A stretch of DNA of 64,000 nucleotides from an uncultured Alcaligenaceae bacterium (GTDB taxonomy: Bacteria; Pseudomonadota; Gammaproteobacteria; Burkholderiales; Burkholderiaceae_B): positions 16,442 through 80,441 of the forward strand of contig CALEQZ010000035.1 of the NCBI GenBank assembly GCA_937908115.1, read 5' to 3'. The translations under genes and the position numbers were made by a program. Each line of letters opens with the position of its first letter. The stretch's first letter is position 1. Below are positions 26,489 to 36,800 of the stretch, in pieces. The notes beneath the pieces were generated by a model. It ran no database searches and was not told where the DNA came from. It was given only the letters and a program-made list of their open reading frames with translations.

Positions 26489-26640
26489 GGCAGTGTCCTT
26501 ATGTTGGAGTGGAAACGACCGCGCGGCCGCCTAATCCAGCCGGCTGCCGGGCAGAACCCGACGGCACGGCGCGCGCGCGGGCCCGTGCTGCGATTCTGGC
26601 AGCAATCCCGCAGTTTGGGAAAGAGTCTTTGTAAATAACC

Positions 26641-28461
26641 TTATGCCATAAGCGCACCGGCCCAAGCGTCGTCGACGACCTGGCCATGGCGCACGCCGGC
26701 AGCCAGCGCGCCCGCCCTGGGCAGGACGTACGCTGCATAGCACGCCGCGGTGGCAAGCTTGCCGGTGTGAAATGAAGTTGCAGACCCTTCAGCCAAATGG
26801 CGTAAGCACGCGAGCATGGCGCGCGCCATATGCCAGCCGCCGTGCACCACCCCGGCGATCATCAGGTACGGCACGCTGCCGGCGTAGACCGCGCGGGGGT
26901 GCGACGCAGCCTGCTCCAGCATGAAGTCCACCACGCCCTCATAGGCTTGCACGCCTTCATCCAGTGCGTCGCGCATCAGTCGCACCTGCGCGGCATGCGC
27001 GCCGGATTCGCCGGCTGCCCGGCCCAGCTGGCCGACCGTGGCGCGCATGGCGTCGATCATCGCCCTCACGGCCTGGCCACCGTCGCGCAGCGTCTTGCGC
27101 CCGACCAAGTCATTGGCCTGGATGGCGGTGGTGCCTTCATAAATGGGCAGGATGCGCGCATCGCGCAGGTATTGGGCCGCCCCGGTTTCCTCGATATAGC
27201 CCATGCCGCCATGCACCTGTATGCCCAGTGTGGCAACCTCGACCGCCGACTCGGTCGAAAAGCCCTTGACCACCGGCACCAGGTATTCATAGACGGCCCG
27301 ATGGCGCAGGCGCTGCTGCGCATCGGGGTGCAGCCGGGCCAGGTCGTGGGCGGCAGCGGCGTAATAAGCGGTGGCCCGTGCGCCTTCGGTCAGCGCGCGC
27401 ATGGTCATCAGCATGCGCTGCACGTCGGGGTGGCGCACGATGGGTACGGGTCCGGGCGCGCCCTCTGGCGGGCGCCCTTGGATGCGCTCGCGCGCATAGG
27501 CCCAGGCCTGCTGGGTGGCGCGTTCGGCCACGGCGATGCCTTGCAACCCGACCGCGTAGCGGGCCGCATTCATCATGATGAACATGTACTCCAGCCCGCG
27601 ATTTTCCTCGCCGACCAGATAGCCCACGGCGCCTTCGCCGACCTCTCCCTTGCCGGAACCGTACAGCAGCACCGCGGTCGGGCTGCCGTGTATGCCCAGC
27701 TTGTGCTCGAGCGATGCACACCACACGTCGTTGCGCTCGCCCAGGGAGCCGTCCGGCCGGGGCAGGAACTTGGGCACGATGAACAGCGAAATCCCCTTCA
27801 CGCCGGGCGGCGCGTCAGGGGTTCGGGCCAGCACCAGGTGGACGATGTTCTCGGCCAGGTCGTGCTCGCCGTAGGTGATGAAAATCTTTTGTCCGGTCAG
27901 GCGGTAGCTGCCGTCGGCCTGCCGTACCGCGCGCGTGGACACTAGCGAGAGGTCCGATCCCGCCTGCGGCTCGGTCAGGTTCATCGTCCCGGTCCATGCG
28001 CCGGCTAGCAGCTTGGGCACGTACAGCTGCTTTTGCGCCTCGGAACCGACCTGCAACAAGGCCTCGATCACGCCGTCGGTCAACAGCGGACACAGGGAAA
28101 AAGCCAAGTTGGCGGCGTTGAGGTTTTCCGTGGCGGGCGCCCCCACCAGCTTGGGCAAGCCCTGCCCGCCCCACTGCACGGGGTGCTGCAAGCCCTGCCA
28201 ACCGCCTTGGCAGAACTGCCGAAAGGCTTCGACAAAGCCGGGAGACGTCGCGACCGCGCCGTCGCGCCACGTGGGCGGACGCGTGTCGCCGACGCGGTTC
28301 AGGGGTGCGACGGCGTTCTGCGCGAACCGGGCGTTTTCCTGCAGGACGGCCTGCACCAGGTCGCGGGTCAGTTCGCCTCCGGCCGCCTGCAGCACCTCGT
28401 CAAGGCCGGCAATCTCGTCGAGGACGAACTGGATGTCCTCCAGCGGGGCGGTATAGCTCAT
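26641..28461 (-). CDS. acyl-CoA dehydrogenase (DmdC/FadE-like, about 600 residues)
   Basis: FAD-dependent acyl-CoA dehydrogenase of the long bacterial type with an extra C-terminal domain. The 606-residue protein has the FAD/substrate segment WTGTMNLTEPQAGSDLSLV, GQKIFITYGEHDL, and the C-terminal core ATLGIQVHGGMGYIEETGAA followed by RDARILPIYEGTTAIQ. Such enzymes act on medium- or long-chain or methylthiopropionyl-CoA thioesters; which one cannot be told. It follows etfA by 104 bases, and EtfAB is the natural electron acceptor. The ATG at 28461 gives a family-like N-terminus. Confidence 0.9.
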   Translation of the reverse strand: MSYTAPLEDIQFVLDEIAGLDEVLQAAGGELTRDLVQAVLQENARFAQNAVAPLNRVGDTRPPTWRDGAVATSPGFVEAFRQFCQGGWQGLQHPVQWGGQGLPKLVGAPATENLNAANLAFSLCPLLTDGVIEALLQVGSEAQKQLYVPKLLAGAWTGTMNLTEPQAGSDLSLVSTRAVRQADGSYRLTGQKIFITYGEHDLAENIVHLVLARTPDAPPGVKGISLFIVPKFLPRPDGSLGERNDVWCASLEHKLGIHGSPTAVLLYGSGKGEVGEGAVGYLVGEENRGLEYMFIMMNAARYAVGLQGIAVAERATQQAWAYARERIQGRPPEGAPGPVPIVRHPDVQRMLMTMRALTEGARATAYYAAAAHDLARLHPDAQQRLRHRAVYEYLVPVVKGFSTESAVEVATLGIQVHGGMGYIEETGAAQYLRDARILPIYEGTTAIQANDLVGRKTLRDGGQAVRAMIDAMRATVGQLGRAAGESGAHAAQVRLMRDALDEGVQAYEGVVDFMLEQAASHPRAVYAGSVPYLMIAGVVHGGWHMARAMLACLRHLAEGSATSFHTGKLATAACYAAYVLPRAGALAAGVRHGQVVDDAWAGALMA

Positions 28462-28565
28462 GGCGTCTCCGATCACGTCGGCGGCGCCAGCCGTCGCCGG
28501 CCGCGCCGCCACAACTATTTCATTGTGGACGAATGCGCGGCCATCGTACTACTTGCCGGCGCCCC

Positions 28566-29495
28566 TTACAGGGCCGCGGTCAGCTCCGGCACGACCTGGA
28601 AGAGATCGCCGACCAGCCCGTAGTCGGCCACGCCGAAAATCGGCGCCTCCGGATCCTTGTTGATCGCCACGATCACCTTGGAGTCCTTCATCCCGGCCAG
28701 GTGCTGGATGGCGCCGGAGATCCCGACGGCCACGTACAGTTGCGGGGCGACGATCTTGCCGGTCTGGCCCACCTGCCAGTCGTTGGGGGCGTAGCCGGCG
28801 TCCACGGCGGCGCGCGACGCGCCCACCGCCGCACCCAACTTGTCGGCCAGGGCCTCGAGCAGCTTGAAATTCTCGGCGCTGCCCATCCCGCGCCCGCCCG
28901 AGACCACCACGCGCGCGGCGGTCAGCTCGGGACGGTCGCTCTTGGCGACCTCACGGCCGGCGAACGACGAGCGCCCCGAATCGGCCACGGCCGGCACCTC
29001 CTCGATGGTCGCCGAGCCGCCTTCGGCCGCCACGGCGTCAAAGCCCGTGGTCCGCACCGTGATGACCTTGACCGGGTCGCCCGACTGCACGGTCGCAATC
29101 GCGTTGCCAGCGTAGATGGGACGCTGGAAGGTATCGGGCGATTCCACCGCGATGATGTCGGAAACCTGCGCCACGTCCAGCTTGGCCGCCACGCGCGGGG
29201 CCACGTTCTTGCCGGCGGCCGTAGCGGCAAAAAGGATGTGGCCGTAGCCGCCTGCCACGGCCAGCACCTGGGCCGCTACGTTTTCGGCCAGCCCATCGGC
29301 CAGCTGGGGCGCGTCAGCGAGCAGGACCTTGGTCACCCCGGCCGCGCGGGCAGCCTGCTCGGCGACCGCGCGTGCGCCGTGGCCGGCCACCAGCACATGC
29401 ACGTCACCACCGATCTTGGCCGCCGCCGCCAGCGTATTGAGCGTGGCGCCCTTCAGTTCCGCATTGTCGTGTTCGGCAATAACCAGGATCGTCAT
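28566..29495 (-). CDS. etfA: electron transfer flavoprotein alpha subunit
   Basis: FAD-carrying subunit of ETF, which passes electrons from acyl-CoA dehydrogenases to the quinone pool. The 309-residue protein has the C-terminal FAD-binding motif VVSGGRGMGSAENFKLLEAL and AVGISGAIQHLAGMKDS. It starts directly after the etfB stop codon with no spacer. Confidence 0.96.
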   Translation of the reverse strand: MTILVIAEHDNAELKGATLNTLAAAAKIGGDVHVLVAGHGARAVAEQAARAAGVTKVLLADAPQLADGLAENVAAQVLAVAGGYGHILFAATAAGKNVAPRVAAKLDVAQVSDIIAVESPDTFQRPIYAGNAIATVQSGDPVKVITVRTTGFDAVAAEGGSATIEEVPAVADSGRSSFAGREVAKSDRPELTAARVVVSGGRGMGSAENFKLLEALADKLGAAVGASRAAVDAGYAPNDWQVGQTGKIVAPQLYVAVGISGAIQHLAGMKDSKVIVAINKDPEAPIFGVADYGLVGDLFQVVPELTAAL

Positions 29496-30245
29496 TTACA
29501 CCACCTTCGCTTCGTTCTTGAGTTTGTCGACCAGGGTCGCGACGTCAGGAACCTTGATGCCGGCCTTGCGCGCCGGGGGCTCGGTGACTTTCAGCGTCTT
29601 CAGGCGCGGCGTCACGTCGACGCCCAACGCATCGGGCGACAGCGTATCGAGCTGCTTCTTCTTGGCCTTCATGATGTTGGGCAGCGTGACGTAGCGCGGC
29701 TCGTTCAGGCGCAGGTCGGTCGTGACCACGGCCGGCAGCGTCAGCACCACGGTCTCGAGCCCGCCGTCGACTTCGCGGGTTACCGTGGCCTTGCCGTCGG
29801 CGATCTCGACCTTGCTGGCGAAGGTTGCCTGGGGCCAGTCCAGCAGGGCGGCCAGCATCTGGCCGGTCTGGTTGGCGTCGTCGTCGATGGCCTGCTTGCC
29901 GAGGATGACGAGCTGGGGCTGCTCCTTTTCGACCACGCCCTTGAGCAGCTTGGCCACGGCCAGCGGCTGCAGCTCGACGTCGGTCTGGACCAGGATGCCG
30001 CGGTCGGCGCCGATGGCCATCGCGGTACGCAGCGTTTCCTGGCATTGCGCCACCCCGCAAGACACCGCGACCACTTCGGTCGCCACGCCCTTCTCCTTGA
30101 GCCGGGTCGCCTCCTCGACGGCGATTTCGTCGAATGGGTTCATGGACATCTTCACGTTGGCGATGTCCACCCCGGATTGGTCGGATTTCACGCGCACCTT
30201 GACGTTGTAGTCAACCACGCGCTTGACCGGTACCAGCACCTTCAT
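29496..30245 (-). CDS. etfB: electron transfer flavoprotein beta subunit
   Basis: AMP-binding partner of EtfA in the heterodimeric electron transfer flavoprotein. The 249-residue protein begins MKVLVPVKRVVDYNVKVRVK and contains SMNPFDEIAVEEATRLKE and LGKQAIDDDANQTGQMLAALL, all typical. The ATG at 30245 follows a GGAGGTTGC ribosome binding site; longer readings are spurious. Confidence 0.96.
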   Translation of the reverse strand: MKVLVPVKRVVDYNVKVRVKSDQSGVDIANVKMSMNPFDEIAVEEATRLKEKGVATEVVAVSCGVAQCQETLRTAMAIGADRGILVQTDVELQPLAVAKLLKGVVEKEQPQLVILGKQAIDDDANQTGQMLAALLDWPQATFASKVEIADGKATVTREVDGGLETVVLTLPAVVTTDLRLNEPRYVTLPNIMKAKKKQLDTLSPDALGVDVTPRLKTLKVTEPPARKAGIKVPDVATLVDKLKNEAKVV

Positions 30246-30330
30246 CAAGCAACCTCCAGATGGAAACGATCCGGGTTGCGCCCGGACGAAATAGGGAAAC
30301 TCTTCAAGCCAAAGGCAAATCCGGTCGATT

Positions 30331-31254
30331 CTACAACTTCGCCAAGGCCCGCACGTGCGCGACCACGCTGCGTCCCAGGGCCGAAAGGTTGTAGCCGCCT
30401 TCGAGCGTGCTGACCACGCGGCCGCCCGCATGGCGCTCGGCCACCTCGACGATGCGCTCGGTCAGCCATCGGTAATCCGACTCATCGAGCCCGAGCTGCG
30501 CCATGTCGTCCTCGCGGTGCGCGTCGAAACCGGCCGAAACCAACACCAGCTCGGGTCGGAAGGCCTCCAGCCTCGGCAGCCAGTGCTTTTCGGCGAGATC
30601 GCGCACCGCCTTGCCCGCCGTATAGGCGGACACGGGCACGTTGACCATGTTGGCGGCCTGCCCTTCGGCCCCGCAGTGCGGATAAAAAGGGTGCTGGAAA
30701 AAACCGCACATCAACACCTGCGCATCACCCGCGAAAGCCTGTTCGGTGCCGTTGCCGTGATGCACGTCAAAGTCGACGATGGCCACGCGCTGCAAGCCAT
30801 GCGCGTCGATGGCGTGGCGCGCCGCGATGGCCACGTTGTTGAAGAAGCAGAACCCCATCGCTCGGTCGGCCAGGGCATGGTGGCCGGGCGGGCGCACCGC
30901 GCAAAATGCCGTGGCGGCGTCGCCGGCCAGGACCGCATCCACCGCCGCCACCGCGGCGCCGGCTGCGCGCAGCGCCGCCTCGAACGTGTGCGCGTTCATG
31001 TAGGTGTCCGGATCCAGGGGTTCGTATCCGGATCGCGGCGCGCGGCGGCGCAATGCTTCGACGTAGGCCGGATCGTGCACGCGGCAGACCTGCTCCAGCG
31101 TCGCCGCCGGCGCGTCGCGCTCGCTCACGCACTGCATGACCCCGCTGGCCAGCATCTGGTCGGCGATCGCATCCAGCCGCTGCGGGCACTCGGGGTGCCA
31201 TGGGCCCATTTCATGCAGCCGGCAGGCAGGGTGGGTAAGATAGAGTGTCTCCAT
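30331..31254 (-). CDS. class II histone-deacetylase-like amidohydrolase
   Basis: Zinc hydrolase of the HDAC/acetoin utilisation/acetylpolyamine amidohydrolase superfamily; in bacteria its members remove acetyl groups from polyamines, proteins or small amides. The 307-residue protein has RPPGHHALADRAMGFC, the metal-binding DFDVHHGNGTEQ, and VSAGFDAHREDDMA with the second Asp. The ATG at 31254 lies only ten bases from the divergent mltB start. Natural substrate unknown. Confidence 0.88.
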   Translation of the reverse strand: METLYLTHPACRLHEMGPWHPECPQRLDAIADQMLASGVMQCVSERDAPAATLEQVCRVHDPAYVEALRRRAPRSGYEPLDPDTYMNAHTFEAALRAAGAAVAAVDAVLAGDAATAFCAVRPPGHHALADRAMGFCFFNNVAIAARHAIDAHGLQRVAIVDFDVHHGNGTEQAFAGDAQVLMCGFFQHPFYPHCGAEGQAANMVNVPVSAYTAGKAVRDLAEKHWLPRLEAFRPELVLVSAGFDAHREDDMAQLGLDESDYRWLTERIVEVAERHAGGRVVSTLEGGYNLSALGRSVVAHVRALAKL

Positions 31255-31264
31255 AAGGGCGATT

Positions 31265-32626
31265 ATGGTTATCCGTTGGCGAATACTGCAAACCGGCGCG
31301 CTGCTCGTCGTCATTTTGGCCGGTTGCGGCACCCCCCCGGCCCGCGACGAGACGCCTGCCTCCTCTGCGGCGCCCACCTCGCCCGTCGCTTCCAGCGCCC
31401 CGCCCGAGCAGGCGGCCGCTGCAGGCAGCGGCCCGGCACCCATCGTTTCCGTGCCTTTGCTGGCGCAGCCGCCGGCCTCCGATGCCGCCGCAGCGGCACC
31501 CAAGGCCACGAACGACCTCACCGGCTCGGTCATGGCAGGCAACCCCGCCGCACGCCCGGCCACCTCCGCCGCGCCGCGGCCGGCGGCATCCGGCAAACCC
31601 GGCGCCGGGCCGGCGGGTACGGCCAGCGTGCCGCCCGGCATGACGCCCGGCAAGCCCGTCGCGGCCCCGGCCATGCTACGTGCCTATGCCGACGACGTGG
31701 CCGCGCGCCGGGGCCTGGATGCGGATCGCGTGCTGGGCCTGCTGCAGCAGGCCCGCTATAACCCGCAGGTTGCCAAGCTGATCGCGCCGGCCGCGGGCGG
31801 TGGGAAAATCCGGCGCAGTTGGACGACCTATCGCCAACGCTTCCTGGATGCGGTACGGCTGCGCGAGGGCCGCGCCTTCATGGCCAGCCACGCACGCGAA
31901 CTGGCCGAGGCCGAACGGCGCTACGGCGTGCCGGCCGAGATCATCGCCGCCATCATCGGCGTGGAAACCTTGTACGGACGCAACACCGGGAACTTCCGCG
32001 TCCTAGATGCGCTGGCTACGCTCGCCTTCCACTACCCCGATCCCACGCGCGCCGACCGGATGCAGTTGTTCAACGACCAGCTGGCTGACTTCCTGGAGCT
32101 ATGCGTCAGGAACGGACTGGACGGGCGCCGTGCACGGGGTTCGTATGCCGGCGCGATGGGCATGCCGCAGTTCATGCCCGGCAGCATCCTGCGCCATGCC
32201 GTCGACGGCGACGGAGACGGACGCATCGACTTGGCCGCCAGCGTGCCGGATTCAGTCATGTCGGTGGCCAATTTCCTGGTCGCGCACGGCTGGCAGCGCG
32301 GCCTGCCGGTGTTCGCGCCGGTGACGCTTCCGCCGGATCCCTCGGGCCTGGTCAAAGGCGGGCTGACCCCGCAGTTGACCTGGCAAGACCTGCAGGCGGC
32401 GGGCGCGCGCAGCGACGCAGCCTCGGCTGCCTGGCAGCAGGCCATGCTGGGCGTCATCGACCTGCCGGATGAATCAGCCGGACGCGTCGAATACCGCACC
32501 GCCACGCCGAATTTCTTTGCGCTGACGCACTACAACCGCAGCTACTTCTATGCAACGGCAGTGGCGGACCTGGCGGCCGCGCTTGCGCCACACCGCCAGG
32601 CGGTGCCAGGTGTCGCAGCGAAATAG
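31265..32626 (+). CDS. mltB: membrane-bound lytic murein transglycosylase B
   Basis: Lipoprotein that cleaves peptidoglycan glycan strands with formation of 1,6-anhydro-muramic ends. The 453-residue precursor starts with a lipoprotein signal peptide (lipobox LAGC, Cys about residue 20), then a Pro/Ala-rich linker of about 110 residues, then the catalytic domain with Glu in IIGVETLYGRNTG and the family motif SYAGAMGMPQFMPGSI. The linker is longer than in E. coli MltB and may span to the cell wall from the outer membrane. Confidence 0.93.
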   Translation: MVIRWRILQTGALLVVILAGCGTPPARDETPASSAAPTSPVASSAPPEQAAAAGSGPAPIVSVPLLAQPPASDAAAAAPKATNDLTGSVMAGNPAARPATSAAPRPAASGKPGAGPAGTASVPPGMTPGKPVAAPAMLRAYADDVAARRGLDADRVLGLLQQARYNPQVAKLIAPAAGGGKIRRSWTTYRQRFLDAVRLREGRAFMASHARELAEAERRYGVPAEIIAAIIGVETLYGRNTGNFRVLDALATLAFHYPDPTRADRMQLFNDQLADFLELCVRNGLDGRRARGSYAGAMGMPQFMPGSILRHAVDGDGDGRIDLAASVPDSVMSVANFLVAHGWQRGLPVFAPVTLPPDPSGLVKGGLTPQLTWQDLQAAGARSDAASAAWQQAMLGVIDLPDESAGRVEYRTATPNFFALTHYNRSYFYATAVADLAAALAPHRQAVPGVAAK

Positions 32627-32753
32627 CGCCGCCGTTGCACCACGGCCCCGGCGGCTGGCGGCACCCACGCATGGACACACGCGACCGGGATTGTCGCTGC
32701 CCGGACTACCGGCCAATTGGCCAGCCCGATATCGACGCCCTCGTGTCTGTCGC

Positions 32754-33353
32754 CTATCGAGCGACTTCCCGGGCGACGCCGACGGCCTGCTCGTCGGAGC
32801 CAAAGCCCACGTCCAGCACGCCTGTGCTGATGGGCCCTTGGATCTGCGGCGCGGCGACCAGCGTGTCGTCCAGCGTCAACGCCAGCAACTTGCCGGGGAA
32901 CCGCCTGGAAATCGCGGCGAGCTTTTGGGCGCCTTCCTGCGAGAAGACGAAGCGCACGTAAGGGTGCCCCGACGACGTGCGGCGCGGTTGCACGCCGGTT
33001 AGATCCGCACGCGTAAGCACCGGCTGCGACGCCATCCAGAGCGAGCCGTCGCGCAGCTTCACTTCGTGCAGCCCCGCTGCCGGTTGCAGCTGGGCCAGGC
33101 GGAACTCCACCCTGGCATGCTGGGCCTGGACAGGCTGCTGCACGCCCTGGGCTTGTTGCGGCACCTGCGCCCGCTGTTGCGCCTGGGCGGCTTGCTGCGG
33201 CGCTTGCCCCGCGACGATCTGGGGCGGCATGGCCGCGGCCGCCGGCGCGGGATCGAATCCCACGGCAGCATCGGCTCGGTTGGCCGGCGCGTGCTGGCAT
33301 CCGACGAGCGCCGCCGCGCAAACGGCCAAGGCAAGGATGTGAACGCGCTTCAT
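32754..33353 (-). CDS. lipoprotein with SecD-head-like domain, adhesin locus
   Basis: Predicted lipoprotein of 199 residues with a lipobox (LVGCQH, Cys about residue 19). Residues 40-90 are Gln/Ala/Pro-rich and repetitive (QAPQQAAQAQQRAQVPQQAQ). The C-terminal part (about 95-195) resembles the SecD/SecF P1 head subdomain: LRDGSLWMASQPVLTRADL, then VRFVFSQEGAQKLA and ALTLDDTLVAAPQIQGPIS. In SecD this region lies in the periplasm and works in late export steps. The gene starts 7 bases after the BamE-like gene, downstream of the trimeric autotransporter. A helper role in adhesin export is inference; the domain likeness is from memory of the family. Confidence 0.75.
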   Translation of the reverse strand: MKRVHILALAVCAAALVGCQHAPANRADAAVGFDPAPAAAAMPPQIVAGQAPQQAAQAQQRAQVPQQAQGVQQPVQAQHARVEFRLAQLQPAAGLHEVKLRDGSLWMASQPVLTRADLTGVQPRRTSSGHPYVRFVFSQEGAQKLAAISRRFPGKLLALTLDDTLVAAPQIQGPISTGVLDVGFGSDEQAVGVAREVAR

Positions 33354-33360
33354 GGTTTCC

Positions 33361-33756
33361 TCACTTGACGAAGTCGGCGCAGCTTTCTGGCTTCCACAAG
33401 AAGCTGCGCGCCAATTTGTCGCTATCGAAAAGAATCTTGTACTGGCAGACGGCCTCGCCGCCCGGTGCCGCGAACCGGAACACATAGTCCCATTCGCGCA
33501 CGCCGAAGCCTTCCGAGAAGTGTGGCAGGCCCAGCAGGTCGTAGATCTGGTCCTTGGTCATGCCCGGCCGGATCATCGCCAGGTGGTCTTTCGACGGATA
33601 GATGCCGCTGCTGTAAGCCTTGTCGGCATCGGGCCAGACGGCCTGTTCAGTCGTACCCTGGCTGCTGACTTGGCTCAAGTTGCCGCACGCCCCCAGCATC
33701 AGCAGGACGGCCAACGCACCTGCGCGCGCGGCGCAGCGCTTGATTCGATCTTTCAT
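33361..33756 (-). CDS. BamE/SmpA-OmlA-like lipoprotein, adhesin locus
   Basis: Predicted outer-membrane lipoprotein of 131 residues. The lipobox is LGAC (Cys about residue 24). The mature part holds a SmpA/OmlA-type fold signal: IRPGMTKDQIYDLLGLPHFSEGF followed by WDYVFRF, the pattern seen in BamE and in TpgA-like partners of trimeric autotransporters. It is too divergent and in the wrong place to be the housekeeping BamE. It lies 65 bases after the adhesin stop, separated by a strong GC hairpin, and 7 bases before the SecD-head-like lipoprotein gene. The start at 33756 follows a GAGGTGACG sequence. Confidence 0.75.
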   Translation of the reverse strand: MKDRIKRCAARAGALAVLLMLGACGNLSQVSSQGTTEQAVWPDADKAYSSGIYPSKDHLAMIRPGMTKDQIYDLLGLPHFSEGFGVREWDYVFRFAAPGGEAVCQYKILFDSDKLARSFLWKPESCADFVK

Positions 33757-33776
33757 CGTCACCTCGTTGCGAGGCC

Positions 33777-33806
33777 CGCTCGGCCGGCCGGCAGCGGCCG
33801 GCCTTG
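33777..33806 (-). other. GC hairpin between adhesin and lipoprotein genes
   Basis: The gap between the adhesin stop and the BamE-like start contains a near-perfect GGCCGGC/GCCGGCC inverted repeat with a short loop. No T-run follows, so it is not a typical terminator; it may protect or attenuate the transcript so that adhesin and lipoproteins are made in different amounts. Confidence 0.4.
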
Positions 33807-33821
33807 CAGGCGTCATCCGAT

Positions 33822-36800
33822 CTACCACTGAAAGCCCACGCCCACGGTGGCGCCGTAATCCCCGCGGGAAGAACCGCTGACCGAGCCCTTGAGCAGCCAC
33901 CGGCCGTTGTCAGACACGGTCGACAGGCCCATGGCGTAGCCGCTTTCGCCGCGCCAGGTGGACCCGGCCACGCTGAACATGCTCTTGCCAGGCAGGTAGG
34001 CCTGCGGCAACCCCGCCGTCGCCAATGCAGCAGCGATGCCGGCGCTGGCGCGGTGATCGTTGCGGTGGATCTGGTCTTCCATGCGGTTCAGGCGGTTGTT
34101 GACATTACCGGCCACGCGGTTCAACTGACCCAGGTTGACGGCATCGCTGTCGTTCTTGCCGTCGGCCAGGTTGGTGATCCGCTTGCCGTTCATGTCTATG
34201 CCCTGGTCGTTGATGGTCGGGCCGTTCTCGATCGCGATCTCCTTGGCCGACACCTTGGTCGCAGTCACGCTCTCGACCTTGATGTCCTTGGCCATCGCCA
34301 CGGTGATGTTGGTACCACTGCGGGTGATCTCGACGTTGCTGCCGTTGATGAATTGCACCGTGTCGCCGGGGCCGACCTTGCTCGCGGCGTCGCCGTTGAC
34401 CTGGACGTTCCAGCCTTTGTTGGCGATTTCGCTCACGTTGTCGATGTCGTTCTGCACCCCATTGAGCGCGTCGTTGACATTGGTGTAGGTGTTGCCGCCG
34501 ACATTGAGTTCGGTCACCAATTTGCCGTCGACGAACTTGGAGTTGCCACCCATGCCTTGGGCGATGCTCTCGCCCATCTCATGGATTTGGCTGCCGTTGA
34601 CCGCATCGGTGCTGGTGGCCGAAATTTCCCCGCGGGCGAGATTGGTGATCTTCGTCCCGCCCGTCTTGCCGCCGTCGGTGGAAACATCCCCCTCGAGCGT
34701 GATCTGGTTCTTGGGATCGCCGCTGTTACCGTCATACTTCACGGCACGGTCGCCCAAGTCAGAGATCGTTTGCTCGACCTTCTTCAACTGGCTGACGTTG
34801 ACGGCGTCCGTGTCAGCCACCCCGGCGGCGACGTTGGTGATGCGGAAGCCACCCGCGTTGATGCCGGTCTGCGACGAAATCACCACCGTCCCGGCCTGCA
34901 GGCCCGTGTTGCTGAGCACGACGTTGCCTGCCGGGCCACCCGAGATGGTCACCCCGTTGGTGTTGAGCACTGTATTGCCCGTCGTCACGGAATCGACCTC
35001 GATGTCCTTGGCCAGGTTGAACGCCACCTCGTTGCCGGTCTTCGTGATGTCGATGTTGCCGTCGTCGTTGGACAGGTCCACCGTTGCGCCGGGTGCCACG
35101 TCGCTCGAATCGGCCCCATTGGCCGTCAGCTTCCAGCCTTGGCCGACGGTCAGCTGGACCTCCTTCAACTGGGCCAGGTTGACCGCATCGGTATCGGCCA
35201 TGCCGGCAGCGACGTTGGTGATCCGGTTGCCGCCCATGTTGACCACGGTGTCGGGATTGACCGTGAGCTGGTTGCCGATGACCGCACCACCAGCCAGGAT
35301 GCTCGTACCTATCACGTCAAAATTGCCGCCGACCAACAGGTTGTTGTTGATGCTCACGCTGTCGGCCAGGTTGAACGTCACGTTGTTGCCGGCCTTGGCG
35401 ATCTTGATGTTGCCATCGGTATTGGCCAGGTCCACCGTGTCGTCGGGCGCGACGTTGCTGGCGTTCGCACCGTTGGCCGACAGGTTCCAGCCCTGGGAGG
35501 CGACCTGCTCGACCCGCTTCAACTGGCCAAGGTTGACCGCGTCGGTATCGGCCGTGCCCGCCGCCACGTTCGAGATCTTCAGGCTCTTCATGTCCACGCC
35601 CGCGGCACTGATCACCGGGCCGCCGTTGTTGATCATCAGGCTGTCGACGGCCAGGTTGTTGGCCAGCAGGATCTCGAGCTCGCCCGCGCCGTTGACGGCC
35701 GTGCGGATGTTGCTGCTGGAGGCCGCCGCCGCCGCGTCGAGCGAACCGCGGATCACCTGGGTTTCGCCTAGCTTGCGCGCGACACTGCCCGTATCGCCCT
35801 GGAACGTGATCGGGCGGTTGGCCACCTCATAGAGCTGTGCGCCGTTGACCGCATCCGTGCTGGTGCTCGTGACGCTGCCCGCGGCCACGCCGGTGACCTT
35901 GTATCCGCCCATGTCGGCGCCCTTGAAGCGGGGCGTCTCGGCGAACTGGATCTCGATCTTGCCGTTCTCGTAGACGACGTCGCCGTTGGCGTCGACCGTG
36001 TACGTCCCCGGCGTGACCACCGTCTTGACGTTCTGCGAGGAGGTCGCCACGTCGGTGGCGCCGCCCACGATCTGCACGGTCGAACCCATGGTCTGGGTGG
36101 TGCTGCCGCTGTTGCCGGCATAGGTCCAGCCGGTATTGCGCACGGCGCGCAGCTGCGCCACGTTGACCGCGTCGGTGTCGTCCATGCCGCCCGCGACGTT
36201 GGTGATGCGCCGCAGGATGGGCTGACCACCGGCGCCACCGCTGCTGCCCACCGACACGACGCCCGCTGCGGCATCGTCGTTCTCGATGTTGGAGTAGCGG
36301 GCCACCGAGGTGCCGTAGCTGGCCTCCGTACTGGAATCTGCGCCGATCGCCACCGAATTCTTGGCCGTCGCCGACGCATTGGTGCCGATGGCTATAGTGT
36401 TGACGTTGTCGGCCTCCTTGTCGGGGTCCGGCGACCACACGCCCGAGACTGCACCCTTGCCCAGTGCGATGCCGTTGACCGCATAGGCAGCCGCGCCGCT
36501 GCCGCTGGCGATGGAATCGGCGCCAGTAGCCAAAGCGCCGGTGCCGCTGGCCTGCGCATTGCCACCGGAGGCGTGCGCGCTCGTGCCGATGGCCACGGCG
36601 TTCACGCCCGAGGCGACCGACCGGTCGCCTACGGCGGTGGCGCTGGAGCTGCGTGCAGCGGCCGTATGGCCGATGGCCACGCCCCGCGTGGCCGAAGCGA
36701 CGGCATGCTTGCCCATGGCAATCCCAGCATCGGCCGTGACGTCGGCTTCGGTGCCGATGACAATGGCGTCATCGACCGTGCCAGCTTCCTGCGAATCCGC

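Noticed and set aside
33361..33756. The BamE-like lipoprotein as the housekeeping BamE
   Set aside because: It is divergent in sequence and its place in the adhesin locus points to a dedicated paralogue.
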